A stretch of 64,000 nucleotides of DNA, taken from Oscillatoriales cyanobacterium (GTDB lineage Bacteria > Cyanobacteriota > Cyanobacteriia > Cyanobacteriales > Microcoleaceae). A program made the position numbers and the translations under genes. Positions 36,901 through 45,593 of this stretch are shown in pieces; position 1 is the first letter of the stretch; every line of letters starts with the position of its first letter. The notes below the pieces were generated by a model that was not told the origin of the DNA, ran no database searches, and worked only from the letters and a program-made list of their open reading frames with translations. The stretch is taken from NCBI GenBank assembly GCA_004292745.1, contig RDXH01000003.1, positions 1-64,000 of the forward strand, written 5' to 3'.

Positions 36901-37089
36901 TTACCTACGCAGTAGAGTGGTGAGGATACCCGCAACAAAAGACAGCAAAATCAGTATCCAAATCACCACACCCGGAATGAATGTCAAGAGGCCAACGCCT
37001 CTGAGAATCCAAACTAACAAGGTGATGCCCAATATAGCCCAAAATATGCGGGTAGATAGTCGCATTTGAAATCTAGGAGAATTAGTCAT
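36901..37089 (-). CDS. Small hydrophobic protein
   Basis: A 62-residue protein with two membrane segments (IFWAILGITLLVWILRGVG and FIPGVVIWILILLSFVAG), ending in LLRR. Family unknown. Its first ATG shares the CATG at 37087-37090 with the start of the divergent gene. No ribosome site is visible before it; the next in-frame ATG at 37065 (MRLSTRIFW) is an alternative. Confidence 0.65.
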   Translation of the reverse strand: MTNSPRFQMRLSTRIFWAILGITLLVWILRGVGLLTFIPGVVIWILILLSFVAGILTTLLRR

Positions 37090-37750
37090 GTTGAATATTA
37101 AAGTTTTGTCTGGATCGATGATAGCTGTTTTGTTGGCGATCGGCTCTTATTTGGGAGCAATGTCAAATCCCGGTGTCGCTGTGGCGCGTGTGGATACCAA
37201 TGCGCAGCCAAAAGTGGCTAATGCTGCTCAAAAAGCTGCTTCTGCAAGTGTAGCAATTAGCGATCGCACAATGGGAGCGGCCCAGGTGGGGATGACTTTC
37301 GGACAACTGAAAAAGACTTTGGGTGCGACGGCGCAGTTTAAGGTTCAGTCTCCTTTTATGGTTGACTTTGATGCTGTGGCCCTCAGCCAGTCGGGAAAAG
37401 TGCAATATCGGATTATTTATGCTGCGGGTACTAGGCTGAAAGATACGGATGTCATTGAACTTTTGATGACTGACAATCCCAATTATAAAACAGCTCAGGG
37501 CGTCGGGCCTGGAATGACTCTCAAACAAGCTGAGGCAATTTACGGCAAGACTACTTTATCTTATAATGTGGATAATGAAATGAGAGAAAATGTGGTTTTT
37601 GCCAATCAACCGACTCGAAAAATTATGTTTGTTCCCAAGGCTGATGGAAAGCAATTTGCCGGGGTTTATGGCGCTGGTAAAGGGGGATTTTTTCAGACTA
37701 ATAAGTATCAAACCAATGCTGTAATTAAGTCTGTGATGGTGCGGAAGTAA
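37088..37750 (+). CDS. Secreted hypothetical protein
   Basis: A 220-residue protein with a signal peptide (residues 1-33, cleavage near AVA). The mature part has two related segments beginning GAAQVGMTFGQLKKTLG and GVGPGMTLKQAEAIYGK, similar in style to repeats found in SmpA/OmlA-like and cyanobacterial periplasmic proteins. AGGAG lies 9 bases before the ATG, supporting this start. It is followed by three 37-bp tandem repeats and a hairpin. Confidence 0.8.
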   Translation: MLNIKVLSGSMIAVLLAIGSYLGAMSNPGVAVARVDTNAQPKVANAAQKAASASVAISDRTMGAAQVGMTFGQLKKTLGATAQFKVQSPFMVDFDAVALSQSGKVQYRIIYAAGTRLKDTDVIELLMTDNPNYKTAQGVGPGMTLKQAEAIYGKTTLSYNVDNEMRENVVFANQPTRKIMFVPKADGKQFAGVYGAGKGGFFQTNKYQTNAVIKSVMVRK

Positions 37751-37860
37751 CTCGGCGATTGAAATCGCGTCTACAAAAACAAAGTCACTCGGCGATTGAA
37801 ATCGCGTCTACAAAAACAAAGTCACTCGGCGATTGAAATCGCGTCTACAAAAACAAAGTC
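37750..37860. repeat. Three tandem 37-bp repeats
   Basis: Three exact copies at 37750-37786, 37787-37823 and 37824-37860, each containing CTCGGCGATTGAAATCGCG, with a short internal palindrome GCGATT/AATCGC. There is no spacer between copies, so this is not a CRISPR array. Confidence 0.95.
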
Positions 37861-37874
37861 CGCCTGCGCGGACT
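37857..37874 (+). terminator. AGTCCGC hairpin
   Basis: AGTCCGC (37857-37863) pairs with GCGGACT (37868-37874), overlapping the end of the third tandem repeat. Same core as the hairpin at 9521-9540. Confidence 0.55.
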
Positions 37875-37888
37875 CAAGAAAATAGAAA

Positions 37889-38249
37889 TTAAGGATTAAC
37901 TGTGGGGAACTCCAAATACTCTTCATTGTCAAGATAATCTCTGATATTTTCCAGTATTTGCGTCAAATACTCTACGACTTCTTCCTTAATTTCTAATAGT
38001 TGCTTAATTGTCTGATCTCGCCCAACTTCCTCAAAAGACTTAATGCCGTGCGCTAAGTCATTTCTATTACTTTAAACCATTAGCTTTGAGAGTTTTTGCT
38101 AACTCTGGATCGAGGCTTTGAATTTGGTATTGGCCCGGAGTATCGAGCAAAGCTAACTTAGTTGTCTGTTTTTCCAAGCTTTCCAGAAAAATGAAGTAAT
38201 CGTTCACCTCTTTGGCGCGTGTATTAAAGTCTAAAAATACAGTATTCAT
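37889..38249 (-). pseudogene. HEPN-like nuclease (MAE_28990 type) with internal deletion
   Basis: The first 60 codons (from MNTVFLDFNTRAKEVNDYF to LDPELAKTLKANGLK, stop at 38067) match the start of MAE_28990/MAE_18760 family HEPN proteins. In another frame directly after, the C-terminal part is encoded: NRNDLAHGIKSFEEVGRDQT, including the HEPN RNase motif RNDLAH (Rx4H), then a helix ending EEYLEFPTVNP, stop at 37889. Roughly 100 or more middle residues are missing. The family usually acts as the toxin-like partner of a DUF262 gene. Confidence 0.8.
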
Positions 38250-38265
38250 GAGTGTGACATGGCAG

Positions 38266-38891
38266 TTAATTGCGGAAATATTCAATACGCGCCACTACAT
38301 TTCTTAAACGGGTTGCCTCAGATTCTGTGCAGTAGGTAAAAGGGATTTACCTGGCCATTAAAATGATTGTATCCGTTCAAATAAATCTCTTCGCACTTCC
38401 TCATTCGCAGCTTTAGTTAATTGGATCGTCCGAACTGTCTTTCGGTTGAAGTTCCTCTGGCGAGGCATGAGTAAATCACTAAACTTAAATCCATTTAACT
38501 GCTCTATTTTTTTGAGTCCACTTAATGTTAATTCGTTGTTAACAAATCTAGTTAGGGTAAGAATGCGTTGTGCACCGTATACGATCTCTAAACGTGGTTC
38601 ATCATTTTCATCATGACCGATATCAACAACGAATATAGAAGGTATTGGCAGCCCCCAAATTACCGATTCGATAAACTTTGATTGCCTTGCCTCATCCCAA
38701 ATAAGTTCGCGTTGGTAGTCAGGAATAAACAACTTATTAGTATCATCGTTAATTCCTTCCATATATTTTTGAACAAGTATTTCGAGTGGATAGTCTCTCG
38801 TATCGTAATTAATTTCCTGCTGCTTGTCGCGGATTTGCATTTCAGCAGCATTTCTGTCTTGCAGCGTAATTCGTTCTAGTTGCGATCGCAT
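38266..38891 (-). pseudogene. DUF262-domain gene with internal deletion
   Basis: The N-terminal 177 codons (to 38358) are a DUF262 domain: FIPDYQRELIWDEARQSKFIESVIWGLPIPSIFV (residues about 55-90) and YGAQRILTL where active proteins have DGQQRLxTL. The frame ends just where others continue with ERINTG. Further on, another frame encodes a C-terminal-like tail, SEATRLRNVVARIEYFRN, ending at 38266, 16 bases before the HEPN start. Thus both genes of the pair have kept their ends and lost their centres. Confidence 0.75.
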
Positions 38892-39119
38892 ATTTTTAAC
38901 TAACGAGAAAGTGGTGTCGATATGATAATTTTACCACAGCCCAGGGTTGATGGAATCCTGTTCGGAGAATTTTAGTCTTGAGGCCAGCCAGTGTAAATTA
39001 TGATTTGGCTAAGATGATGCGGTCGATCGCACTTACTAACAAAAAGTACGCGCGTGCGAAGCTATCCCGTAGGGAATCGCCAATGTTTAGTTAACTGAAA
39101 CCGCCTCAAAAATTACCCT

Positions 39120-39350
39120 TTATAACGCGCTGGTGACGGGATTGGAAGGGCAGCCCAACGCGGATAAACGGTGACTGTCTCCACTTAAATCGAACACAAC
39201 CTCAAACTTAACGTGAGGTATTGTTTGTCGCAAAAACTTGAAATGGCCGTCGGCATCGGAACGGCTGCGGAAGCGGGCAACAATTATCCATTGCTCAGAG
39301 GGTAACAAACGGGCGATCGCCCAACAGCACAAGCGTTCTTTGTACGTCAT
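39120..39350 (-). CDS. Small conserved-looking hypothetical protein
   Basis: About 76 residues from MTYKERLCCWAIARLLPSE, with two strand-helix units (WIIVARFRSRSDADGHFKFL, VKFEVVFD). Short cyanobacterial proteins of this appearance exist, but I cannot name a function. The longer frame to 39446 adds a region crossed by repeats. It is divergent from the RHH gene. Confidence 0.55.
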   Translation of the reverse strand: MTYKERLCCWAIARLLPSEQWIIVARFRSRSDADGHFKFLRQTIPHVKFEVVFDLSGDSHRLSALGCPSNPVTSAL

Positions 39351-39461
39351 AATAGAATCCGTCTCCAGTGAATTGTTGGAGCCAGAGCCAGCCCGGAACC
39401 TTCCACAGTCAGGGGCTGGCTTTTGACTGTTTATAGGTTGCATCATAACATATTATAACGT

Positions 39462-39486
39462 ATATTACAATAGTATCACGTAATAT
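39462..39486. promoter_or_regulatory. Candidate operator (ATATTAC inverted repeat)
   Basis: ATATTAC (39462-39468) and GTAATAT (39480-39486) in an AT-rich spacer between a small gene and the ribbon-helix-helix gene; further GTAAT/ATTAC half sites flank it. It is a plausible binding site for the RHH protein. Confidence 0.4.
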
Positions 39487-39556
39487 GACGTAATTCTCGA
39501 TTTTAACTCAAAACAGCGTAAAATGAACTGTGTTGATATGTTTTGCAGTGCAACGA

Positions 39557-39733
39557 ATGGCTTCACGGGGAAGAGTTACCGCATATCTGCCAGAGGAAAT
39601 TCAAAAAGCTCTGGAAGAATGGGCAGAAGAAGAAAGCAGATCCGTTAGCAGTTTGGCAACGTACCTGCTGACGAAATCTGTTCGAGAGCGTCAAGAGTTG
39701 AAACAGGAAAAATCAAAAGCCGATCGCCCTTAA
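39557..39733 (+). CDS. Ribbon-helix-helix (CopG/Arc-type) protein
   Basis: A 58-residue protein: beta strand GRVTAYLPEEI, helix QKALEEWAEEES and helix VSSLATYLLTKSVRER, the CopG layout, with a Lys-rich tail. It is probably a DNA-binding regulator or antitoxin; no toxin gene follows. I use the ATG at 39557; in-frame upstream starts would add a non-conserved leader. Confidence 0.75.
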   Translation: MASRGRVTAYLPEEIQKALEEWAEEESRSVSSLATYLLTKSVRERQELKQEKSKADRP

Positions 39734-39770
39734 GCCTGGGTGCATCTGTGTTTGGCAAATATATCCGTAG

Positions 39771-39837
39771 GGGCGAAGCATTACGGCAATAAGTCTCTGC
39801 TTATAACCAATAAACTATCTGCCGTAATGCTTCGCCC
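39771..39837. repeat. GGGCGAAGCAT hairpin, copy A
   Basis: Perfect 17-bp stem: GGGCGAAGCATTACGGC (39771-39787) and GCCGTAATGCTTCGCCC (39821-39837). The flanks TGGGTGCATCT and CAAAATCGGGATGCTCCC are shared with copies at 58738-58832 and 63508-63634. The lower stem differs from those copies by paired changes. Confidence 0.9.
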
Positions 39838-39859
39838 TCACAAAATCGGGATGCTCCCG

Positions 39860-40091
39860 ATCGCCCTTAAGCGATGCCCCATCCCTTGTGGCGCGGGCTT
39901 CCCGCCCGCCATTTATATCAATTCCGGTTGTATCGTCAGGTGATTTAACCGCGAAGGCGCTCTTGACGCGAAGGAAGAGAAGAGAGAGTTTAATACAGGA
40001 CGATGAAGACAGGATTTTATATTACCTGCTGTTAAAAAAAGAACGATCGCCCATCAAAAAATAAGGTGAGCCGCAGCCCACCTTACTAAGA
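39860..40091. other. Spacer with GGCGGGC palindrome and GCGAAGG repeat
   Basis: Contains GCGGGCTTCCCGCCCGCC and a ACCGCGAAGGCGCTCTTGAC-type dispersed repeat. No gene supported. It ends at the clpB stop. Confidence 0.5.
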
Positions 40092-42707
40092 TTATTTAAC
40101 TGTCACCAACTGGGCCGGCAACCTTTTAAACGCCAACCTTTCATTCTCGATATCCACAAAAATCGTATCTCCATCCACAAAATCTCCCCGCAAAATACCC
40201 TTCGCCATTTGCGTTTCTAACTCCCGCTGAATTCCCCGCTTCAAAGGCCGCGCACCATACACCGGGTCATAGCCTATTTCTGCTAAGAAATCAAGAGCAG
40301 ATTCCGACAATTTTAGAGACATTTTGCGATCGCCCAAACGTTTTTCCAGACGCTTAACTTGCAACAGCACAATCTGCCGCAATTCGCTCTTAGTCAAACT
40401 TTTGAAAATAATCATCTCATCAATCCGGTTCAAGAATTCCGGGCGGAAAGTAGCCCGCATCGCTTCCATCACCCGACTCCGCATTTGTTCTTCATCTCCC
40501 GCCACATCTAAAATGTATTGAGAACCGACATTCGATGTCATAATAATCACAGAATTCTTAAAGTCTACTGTATGACCTTGAGCATCAGTAACGCGGCCAT
40601 CGTCCAGAATTTGCAGCATGATATTGAATACATCCGGGTGCGCTTTCTCGATTTCATCGAATAGAATCACCGAGTAAGGACGGCGGCGCACAGCCTCAGT
40701 TAATTGTCCACCTTCATCGTAGCCGACGTATCCCGGAGGCGCACCAATCAACCGCGAAACTGCGTGTTTTTCCATGTATTCCGACATATCAATTCGCACG
40801 ATCGCCTCTTCTGTATCAAACAGATAAGAGGCTAAGGCTTTAGCTAATTCGGTTTTGCCCACACCCGTCGGGCCGAGGAAGATAAAACTAGCAACCGGAC
40901 GGTTGGGATCGGCTAAACCTGCGCGCGATCGCACAATGGCATCTGCAACCGCAGTCACCGCTTCATCCTGTCCAATTACCCGCTTGTGCAGTTCATCTTC
41001 CAAGTGCAGAAGTTTCTGCATTTCCGATTCAACTAACTTGCTAATAGGAATTCCTGTCCACTTAGAAATAATCTCGGCAATGTCCGATTCCGTGACTTCT
41101 TCCCGCAGCAGAGTTTGACCTGTAGTTTGAGTTGCTGTTAGTTGAGTTTCCGCTTCTTGCAGTTGTTTTTGCAACTGAGTTAAGGTTCCATATTTCAATT
41201 CAGCAGCGCGGTTGAGGTCGTATTTCAACTCAGCTTGTTGAATTTCAATGTTAGCCTTGTCGATTTGTTCTTTAATCTTTTGAATGCTACCAATGACACC
41301 TTTTTCCGATTGCCATTGAGCATTCAAACCCCTTTGCTGTTCCTTGAGGTTTGCTAAGTCTTTTTCCAGTCTTTCCAAACGTTCAATGGAAGCAGCATTG
41401 CTTTCTTTTTGCAGCGATAGTCTTTCCATTTCTAGCTGCAAAATTTTGCGATCGATTTCGTCTAGTTCTTCCGGTTTGGATGTAATCTCCATTTTGAGTT
41501 TAGCCGCCGCTTCGTCCACTAAGTCAATGGCTTTGTCTGGCAAAAAGCGATCGCTAATATATCGAGTTGACAAAGTAGCCGCCGCCACTAACGCATTGTC
41601 GGAAATCTTAACGCCGTGATGCACTTCATAGCGTTCCTTCAAACCGCGCAGAATTGAGATAGTATCTTCAACTGTTGGTTGGTCAACATAAACCTGTTGA
41701 AAACGGCGTTCTAGGGCTGCATCTTTTTCCAGATACTTGCGGTATTCATCGAGAGTTGTAGCACCAATACAGCGCAATTCTCCCCTCGCTAACATCGGTT
41801 TTAGCAAGTTGCCTGCATCCATCGAACCTTGGGTCGCACCGGCACCAACAACCGTGTGAATTTCATCGATAAATAAGATGACTTTGCCATCGCTATCCAT
41901 CACTTCTTTGAGCACTGCTTTTAAGCGTTCTTCAAATTCTCCCCGGAATTTTGCACCAGCAATTAATGCACCCATGTCTAAGCTAATTAATTGTCTGTCT
42001 TTCAGAGATTGCGGCACATCTCCGGTGATAATTCGCTGGGCGAGTCCTTCGGCGATCGCAGTTTTTCCTACTCCCGGTTCTCCGATTAATACGGGGTTAT
42101 TTTTGGTGCGGCGGCTCAATATTTGAATCGTGCGACGAATTTCGTCATCTCGTCCGATGACTGGATCGAGTTTGCCTTGACGCGCTGCTTCTGTCAAGTC
42201 TCGGCCATATTTTTCCAGCGCTTCGTATTTGCCTTCTGGATTTTGGTCGGTCACTTTGTTGTTTCCTCGGACTTGGGTAATTATTTCTTTGAGTTTGGTT
42301 TCATCTAGTTTAAATTCTTGTAACAGATTTTTGCCAAAGCGATCGTCTTTGACGTATCCTAGTATCAGGTGTTCGACGGAAATAAATTCATCACCGTAGT
42401 CTTTTCGATAAGTTTCGGCGCGATCGAGTAAAGAGTCGAGAGAACGGCCGAGATAAACATTGTTGGTGCTTCCAGAGATTTTCGGCTGGCGGCTGATAAA
42501 CTCATCGGTGCGATCGCGCAATTTGGCTAATGATACGCCTGCTTTATTAAATAAGCTGCTAGCAAGTCCTGATTCTTGTTCCAGCAACGCTTTCATCAAG
42601 TGTTCGCTTTCTAGCTGCTGCTGTTGGGCTGCTTTTACGAGTTCGGGGGTGCGGGAGAGGGCTTCCCAGGCTTTTTCGGTAAATTGGTTTGGATTATTTG
42701 GTTGCAT
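40092..42707 (-). CDS. clpB: ATP-dependent disaggregase ClpB
   Basis: Hsp100 chaperone that resolubilises aggregated proteins with DnaK. It has 871 residues from [18 protein letters not shown] domain 1-150; first AAA+ with [14 protein letters not shown]; the middle coiled coil (about 400-525) that separates ClpB from ClpA/C; second AAA+ with [15 protein letters not shown]-terminal D2-small domain. I place the start at 42707; the longer frame to 42779 adds non-conserved residues. It is a single gene. Confidence 0.97.
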   Translation of the reverse strand: MQPNNPNQFTEKAWEALSRTPELVKAAQQQQLESEHLMKALLEQESGLASSLFNKAGVSLAKLRDRTDEFISRQPKISGSTNNVYLGRSLDSLLDRAETYRKDYGDEFISVEHLILGYVKDDRFGKNLLQEFKLDETKLKEIITQVRGNNKVTDQNPEGKYEALEKYGRDLTEAARQGKLDPVIGRDDEIRRTIQILSRRTKNNPVLIGEPGVGKTAIAEGLAQRIITGDVPQSLKDRQLISLDMGALIAGAKFRGEFEERLKAVLKEVMDSDGKVILFIDEIHTVVGAGATQGSMDAGNLLKPMLARGELRCIGATTLDEYRKYLEKDAALERRFQQVYVDQPTVEDTISILRGLKERYEVHHGVKISDNALVAAATLSTRYISDRFLPDKAIDLVDEAAAKLKMEITSKPEELDEIDRKILQLEMERLSLQKESNAASIERLERLEKDLANLKEQQRGLNAQWQSEKGVIGSIQKIKEQIDKANIEIQQAELKYDLNRAAELKYGTLTQLQKQLQEAETQLTATQTTGQTLLREEVTESDIAEIISKWTGIPISKLVESEMQKLLHLEDELHKRVIGQDEAVTAVADAIVRSRAGLADPNRPVASFIFLGPTGVGKTELAKALASYLFDTEEAIVRIDMSEYMEKHAVSRLIGAPPGYVGYDEGGQLTEAVRRRPYSVILFDEIEKAHPDVFNIMLQILDDGRVTDAQGHTVDFKNSVIIMTSNVGSQYILDVAGDEEQMRSRVMEAMRATFRPEFLNRIDEMIIFKSLTKSELRQIVLLQVKRLEKRLGDRKMSLKLSESALDFLAEIGYDPVYGARPLKRGIQRELETQMAKGILRGDFVDGDTIFVDIENERLAFKRLPAQLVTVK

Positions 42708-42975
42708 AAATTTTAATTCCCTGAATTTTAAAAGAGCGATATTGTAAAGGCTAATGCTCGATCGCCGTATAATTGTCATTGTAGGGAGTTAGTGGCGATC
42801 GGGCGATCGGTATTCCGCTATCTGAAGATAGGATTTCCGTCCTTTCTCGCAGTCGATCGCAGATAATGTTGGGATTACTCAATAATTAATCCGTGTATCC
42901 GTTCAAAATCAGCGTCGTTCCTTCTTCCTTCTTCCTGAAGCGGTTCAGCCAGCGTAGTCGAAGGGCCTTCTTCCT

Positions 42976-44724
42976 TCATAATTGCATAGTCACCCGTTCT
43001 GGGAGGCTGACAGTAAAAGTTGAACCTTTACCATCCTGGCTTTCGACACTAATTTCGCCACCCAGAATTTGACACAAACGTTGACTAATTGTCAAGCCCA
43101 AACCAGTCCCTCCATACTTGCGAGTAGTTGAAGCATCGGCTTGAATAAAAGGCTTAAATATCTGCTGCAATTGCTCCTCTGTCATCCCAATCCCAGTGTC
43201 GCTGACTCGAAAGACTAAAACTTGAGCAGTATAGTATGAATTAGAGACAGAATCTTCCTTATTTTTATTCCTTTTTGTCGGTCGGAGTTTTTCAATTTTC
43301 ATTCTTTCTACCCCAATGGTAATCACACCTTTTTCGGTAAATTTGGCGGCGTTGCTGAGCAAGTTGAGCAGAATTTGTCGCACTTTGGGCTGGTCTGCGT
43401 ACATGGTACCTAGTTCACCTTCGGTTTTTAGTGCTAAAGCATTGCCTTTTTTTTCTACTAATGGTTGAGCCGTGGTCATCACTTCTTCAATCATTGTTGC
43501 TACATCGAAGTTTTCTAAATAAAGGGTGACGTGACCGGCTTCAATTTTGGAAATATCCAGGATATCGCTAATCATATCCAGCAGGTGTTTGCCTGCTGTT
43601 TGAATTTTTTGTAAGTCGGGCAGAAAGTCTTCTGAACCAGAATCTTGAGCATCTTCTTGCAGCATTTCGCTGTAGTTGATGATGGCGTTGAGGGGGGTAC
43701 GCAGTTCGTGGCTCATGTTGGCGAGAAATGCACTTTTGGAGCGGTTGGCTGCTTCGGCTGCTATTTTGGCTTCCTGCAAGTCTTCTGTATATTCAGCTAC
43801 TCGTTGAATGAGTTCGTTGAGCGAAATTGCTAGCAGTCCTACTTCGTCGGCGTTGGTGACTGGCGCTTGTAGGTCAAAGTTCGATTCTTCGGTAACTCGC
43901 TGAGCAATAAGGGTGGTGGCTTCTAGGGGGCCGGCGATCGCACCGCTGGTGTATGCTGCTAACATGGCTGCGATCGCTGCTGATATTCCTACAGAACAGA
44001 TGAGAATTAGAGTTCCCAGTTTTTCAGCTTGGTCATAGGTTCTAAATACTTCGTCTGCTTTGTCGCGAAAAGTACCCGCTAGTTGGGCGGAATCCTGGGA
44101 AAACTTTTCCAGTTTAAAAGCGCTGTCCCCCGTCGCAAAATTATGCCAGTTGCGCTCGAACACCTGCTGCTGTTTGGGATTCAAAGCAGATAATTTCCCA
44201 TTCCCCAATAGTTTCTGGACTTGTTGGAAGTAAGTTTCTACTACTTTATTGTTGGCTGTAGCGAACTCTTGAATTTTTTGATAATCTTGGACTACGCCCC
44301 GATTTGAAGTCTGCGGGAGGCTTTGCAGTTGTTCTAGTTGTGCGCTCATCTGAGCCACGCGACTGAGAAAGTCCGAGCGTTCGCGATCGAAAATTTGCGG
44401 TTTTTTCGTCAGACTCACCAGCCACAACTGGTGAATTCTGACTTCCTGGGCGATATTATTAAGGTTGGTCAAGATTTCAGCTTTGTCTCGCTCGATCGCC
44501 AGTTGTTCCCTAACCTGGTGTTTGCAATAGGATTCCACTACCCGTCCCGTCACCGCGCCCAACATAGCAATACTAATGACCAAGGCGTATCCGCAGCCGA
44601 TTTTCTGCCTGATACCCAAGCGACTGAATAGATGCTTCAACCCTATTTGAGGAGGGTTCTGGAGTTGATTTTTCAAGATTAATGTTAAAGACATGGGCAA
44701 TATACTCGTTACCCAGAAAGGCAC
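42976..44724 (-). CDS. Membrane sensor histidine kinase (HAMP-HisKA-HATPase)
   Basis: A 582-residue protein. The first membrane segment is around residues 40-62; a periplasmic helical sensor (about 65-235, four-helix style) follows; the second segment is near 240-262; HAMP about 265-315; HisKA with the phospho-His in SHELRTPLNAI (about residue 345); HATPase with NLLSNAAKFT, DTGIGM and GTGLGLTIS. No receiver domain. The partner regulator is not adjacent. The gene ends in a TTCCTTC/GAAGG repeat region. Confidence 0.92.
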   Translation of the reverse strand: MPFWVTSILPMSLTLILKNQLQNPPQIGLKHLFSRLGIRQKIGCGYALVISIAMLGAVTGRVVESYCKHQVREQLAIERDKAEILTNLNNIAQEVRIHQLWLVSLTKKPQIFDRERSDFLSRVAQMSAQLEQLQSLPQTSNRGVVQDYQKIQEFATANNKVVETYFQQVQKLLGNGKLSALNPKQQQVFERNWHNFATGDSAFKLEKFSQDSAQLAGTFRDKADEVFRTYDQAEKLGTLILICSVGISAAIAAMLAAYTSGAIAGPLEATTLIAQRVTEESNFDLQAPVTNADEVGLLAISLNELIQRVAEYTEDLQEAKIAAEAANRSKSAFLANMSHELRTPLNAIINYSEMLQEDAQDSGSEDFLPDLQKIQTAGKHLLDMISDILDISKIEAGHVTLYLENFDVATMIEEVMTTAQPLVEKKGNALALKTEGELGTMYADQPKVRQILLNLLSNAAKFTEKGVITIGVERMKIEKLRPTKRNKNKEDSVSNSYYTAQVLVFRVSDTGIGMTEEQLQQIFKPFIQADASTTRKYGGTGLGLTISQRLCQILGGEISVESQDGKGSTFTVSLPERVTMQL

Positions 44725-45014
44725 TATCTAAATTGTAATTGATACCAGCCTGACCGTAAATAAGTTGTTAGTCGATCGACAAATTTCGTTATTTATGGGG
44801 TCCTTCCATAATTCCGCCACCTGCTCTACTTGACATTTGGCAAAATTCATGAGTGTTAACCGTGGACTGTTAACCAAAATCAGCCAGGTAAAAAGTCCCC
44901 GGAGTCAATGTAAAATCCCCCGCACCTGACGACGGGGGGAATATCTGAAAATTTGCAACTTTCCTCTACTGGAAAAGTCGAATAACAGTCAACAGTCAAC
45001 AACAAATAACTAAA
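44725..45014. other. Spacer with GC hairpin
   Basis: No gene. CCCCCG (44917-44922) pairs with CGGGGG (44933-44938), a possible terminator for the polA/nuclease transcript arriving from the right on the minus strand (followed there by ATTTTAC). GTTAACCGTGGACTGTTAAC near 44855-44875 is a palindrome. Confidence 0.5.
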
Positions 45015-45581
45015 TCATTTCTTACGAAAATCCCAAGCTGGCACAAACTTGGAATCTCCCCAAACACCGCGTCGATTTTTCTTAGCTTCGGCTTCGGCTT
45101 GTTCCAGAATACTTGCGCTGGGACAGTTTTTTAAGTAAGGACGATAAACCATTGCTAGTCCTTCGCTAGTCAAAACTTCTTGCACAAATGTGCCGTTTGG
45201 TAAGCGAACTTCGCTGATTTGGCGCCCGTAGCGATCGGTATCGGTGACAGTCAAAACCACTCGATCGCCTCCTTGTTTCACTAGCTGCTGAGTTCTTTGC
45301 TGCGCTAAATTTCCCCACTTAAATTGATTTTTTTGGGCTGCTGCTTTGCTATTCTTTTCAGCATTTGTGTGAGCAACTTCCGGTGCATCTACACAGGCAA
45401 AACGCACTTTGATATCTTTCCCAGCACTATCGATGGCGACAAGGGTATCGCCATCGCTCACTCGTTTGACAGCATAGTTATTTGCTGCTAATTTTTGGGG
45501 ACACCCGAATAGTAACAATACCATACTTAAGGTAATCAATCTTGTCATAGTTTGGGAAATTGTGATTTTTCTTGGACTCAT
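45015..45581 (-). CDS. Staphylococcal-nuclease-like thermonuclease, lipoprotein
   Basis: A 188-residue protein with a lipoprotein signal (hydrophobic stretch ending VLLLFGC) and an SNase domain: RVSDGDTLVAI, RFACVDAPE with the catalytic Arg/Asp, VLTVTDTDRYGRQISEV and VQEVLTSEGLAMVY. It is probably envelope anchored and degrades extracellular nucleic acid. It starts 12 bases after the polA stop, so it is co-transcribed with polA. Confidence 0.92.
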   Translation of the reverse strand: MSPRKITISQTMTRLITLSMVLLLFGCPQKLAANNYAVKRVSDGDTLVAIDSAGKDIKVRFACVDAPEVAHTNAEKNSKAAAQKNQFKWGNLAQQRTQQLVKQGGDRVVLTVTDTDRYGRQISEVRLPNGTFVQEVLTSEGLAMVYRPYLKNCPSASILEQAEAEAKKNRRGVWGDSKFVPAWDFRKK

Positions 45582-45593
45582 CTTGCTCTGTTT

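Noticed and set aside
37750-37860. CRISPR array
   Set aside because: The three 37-bp repeats are contiguous with no spacers, and no cas genes are nearby.
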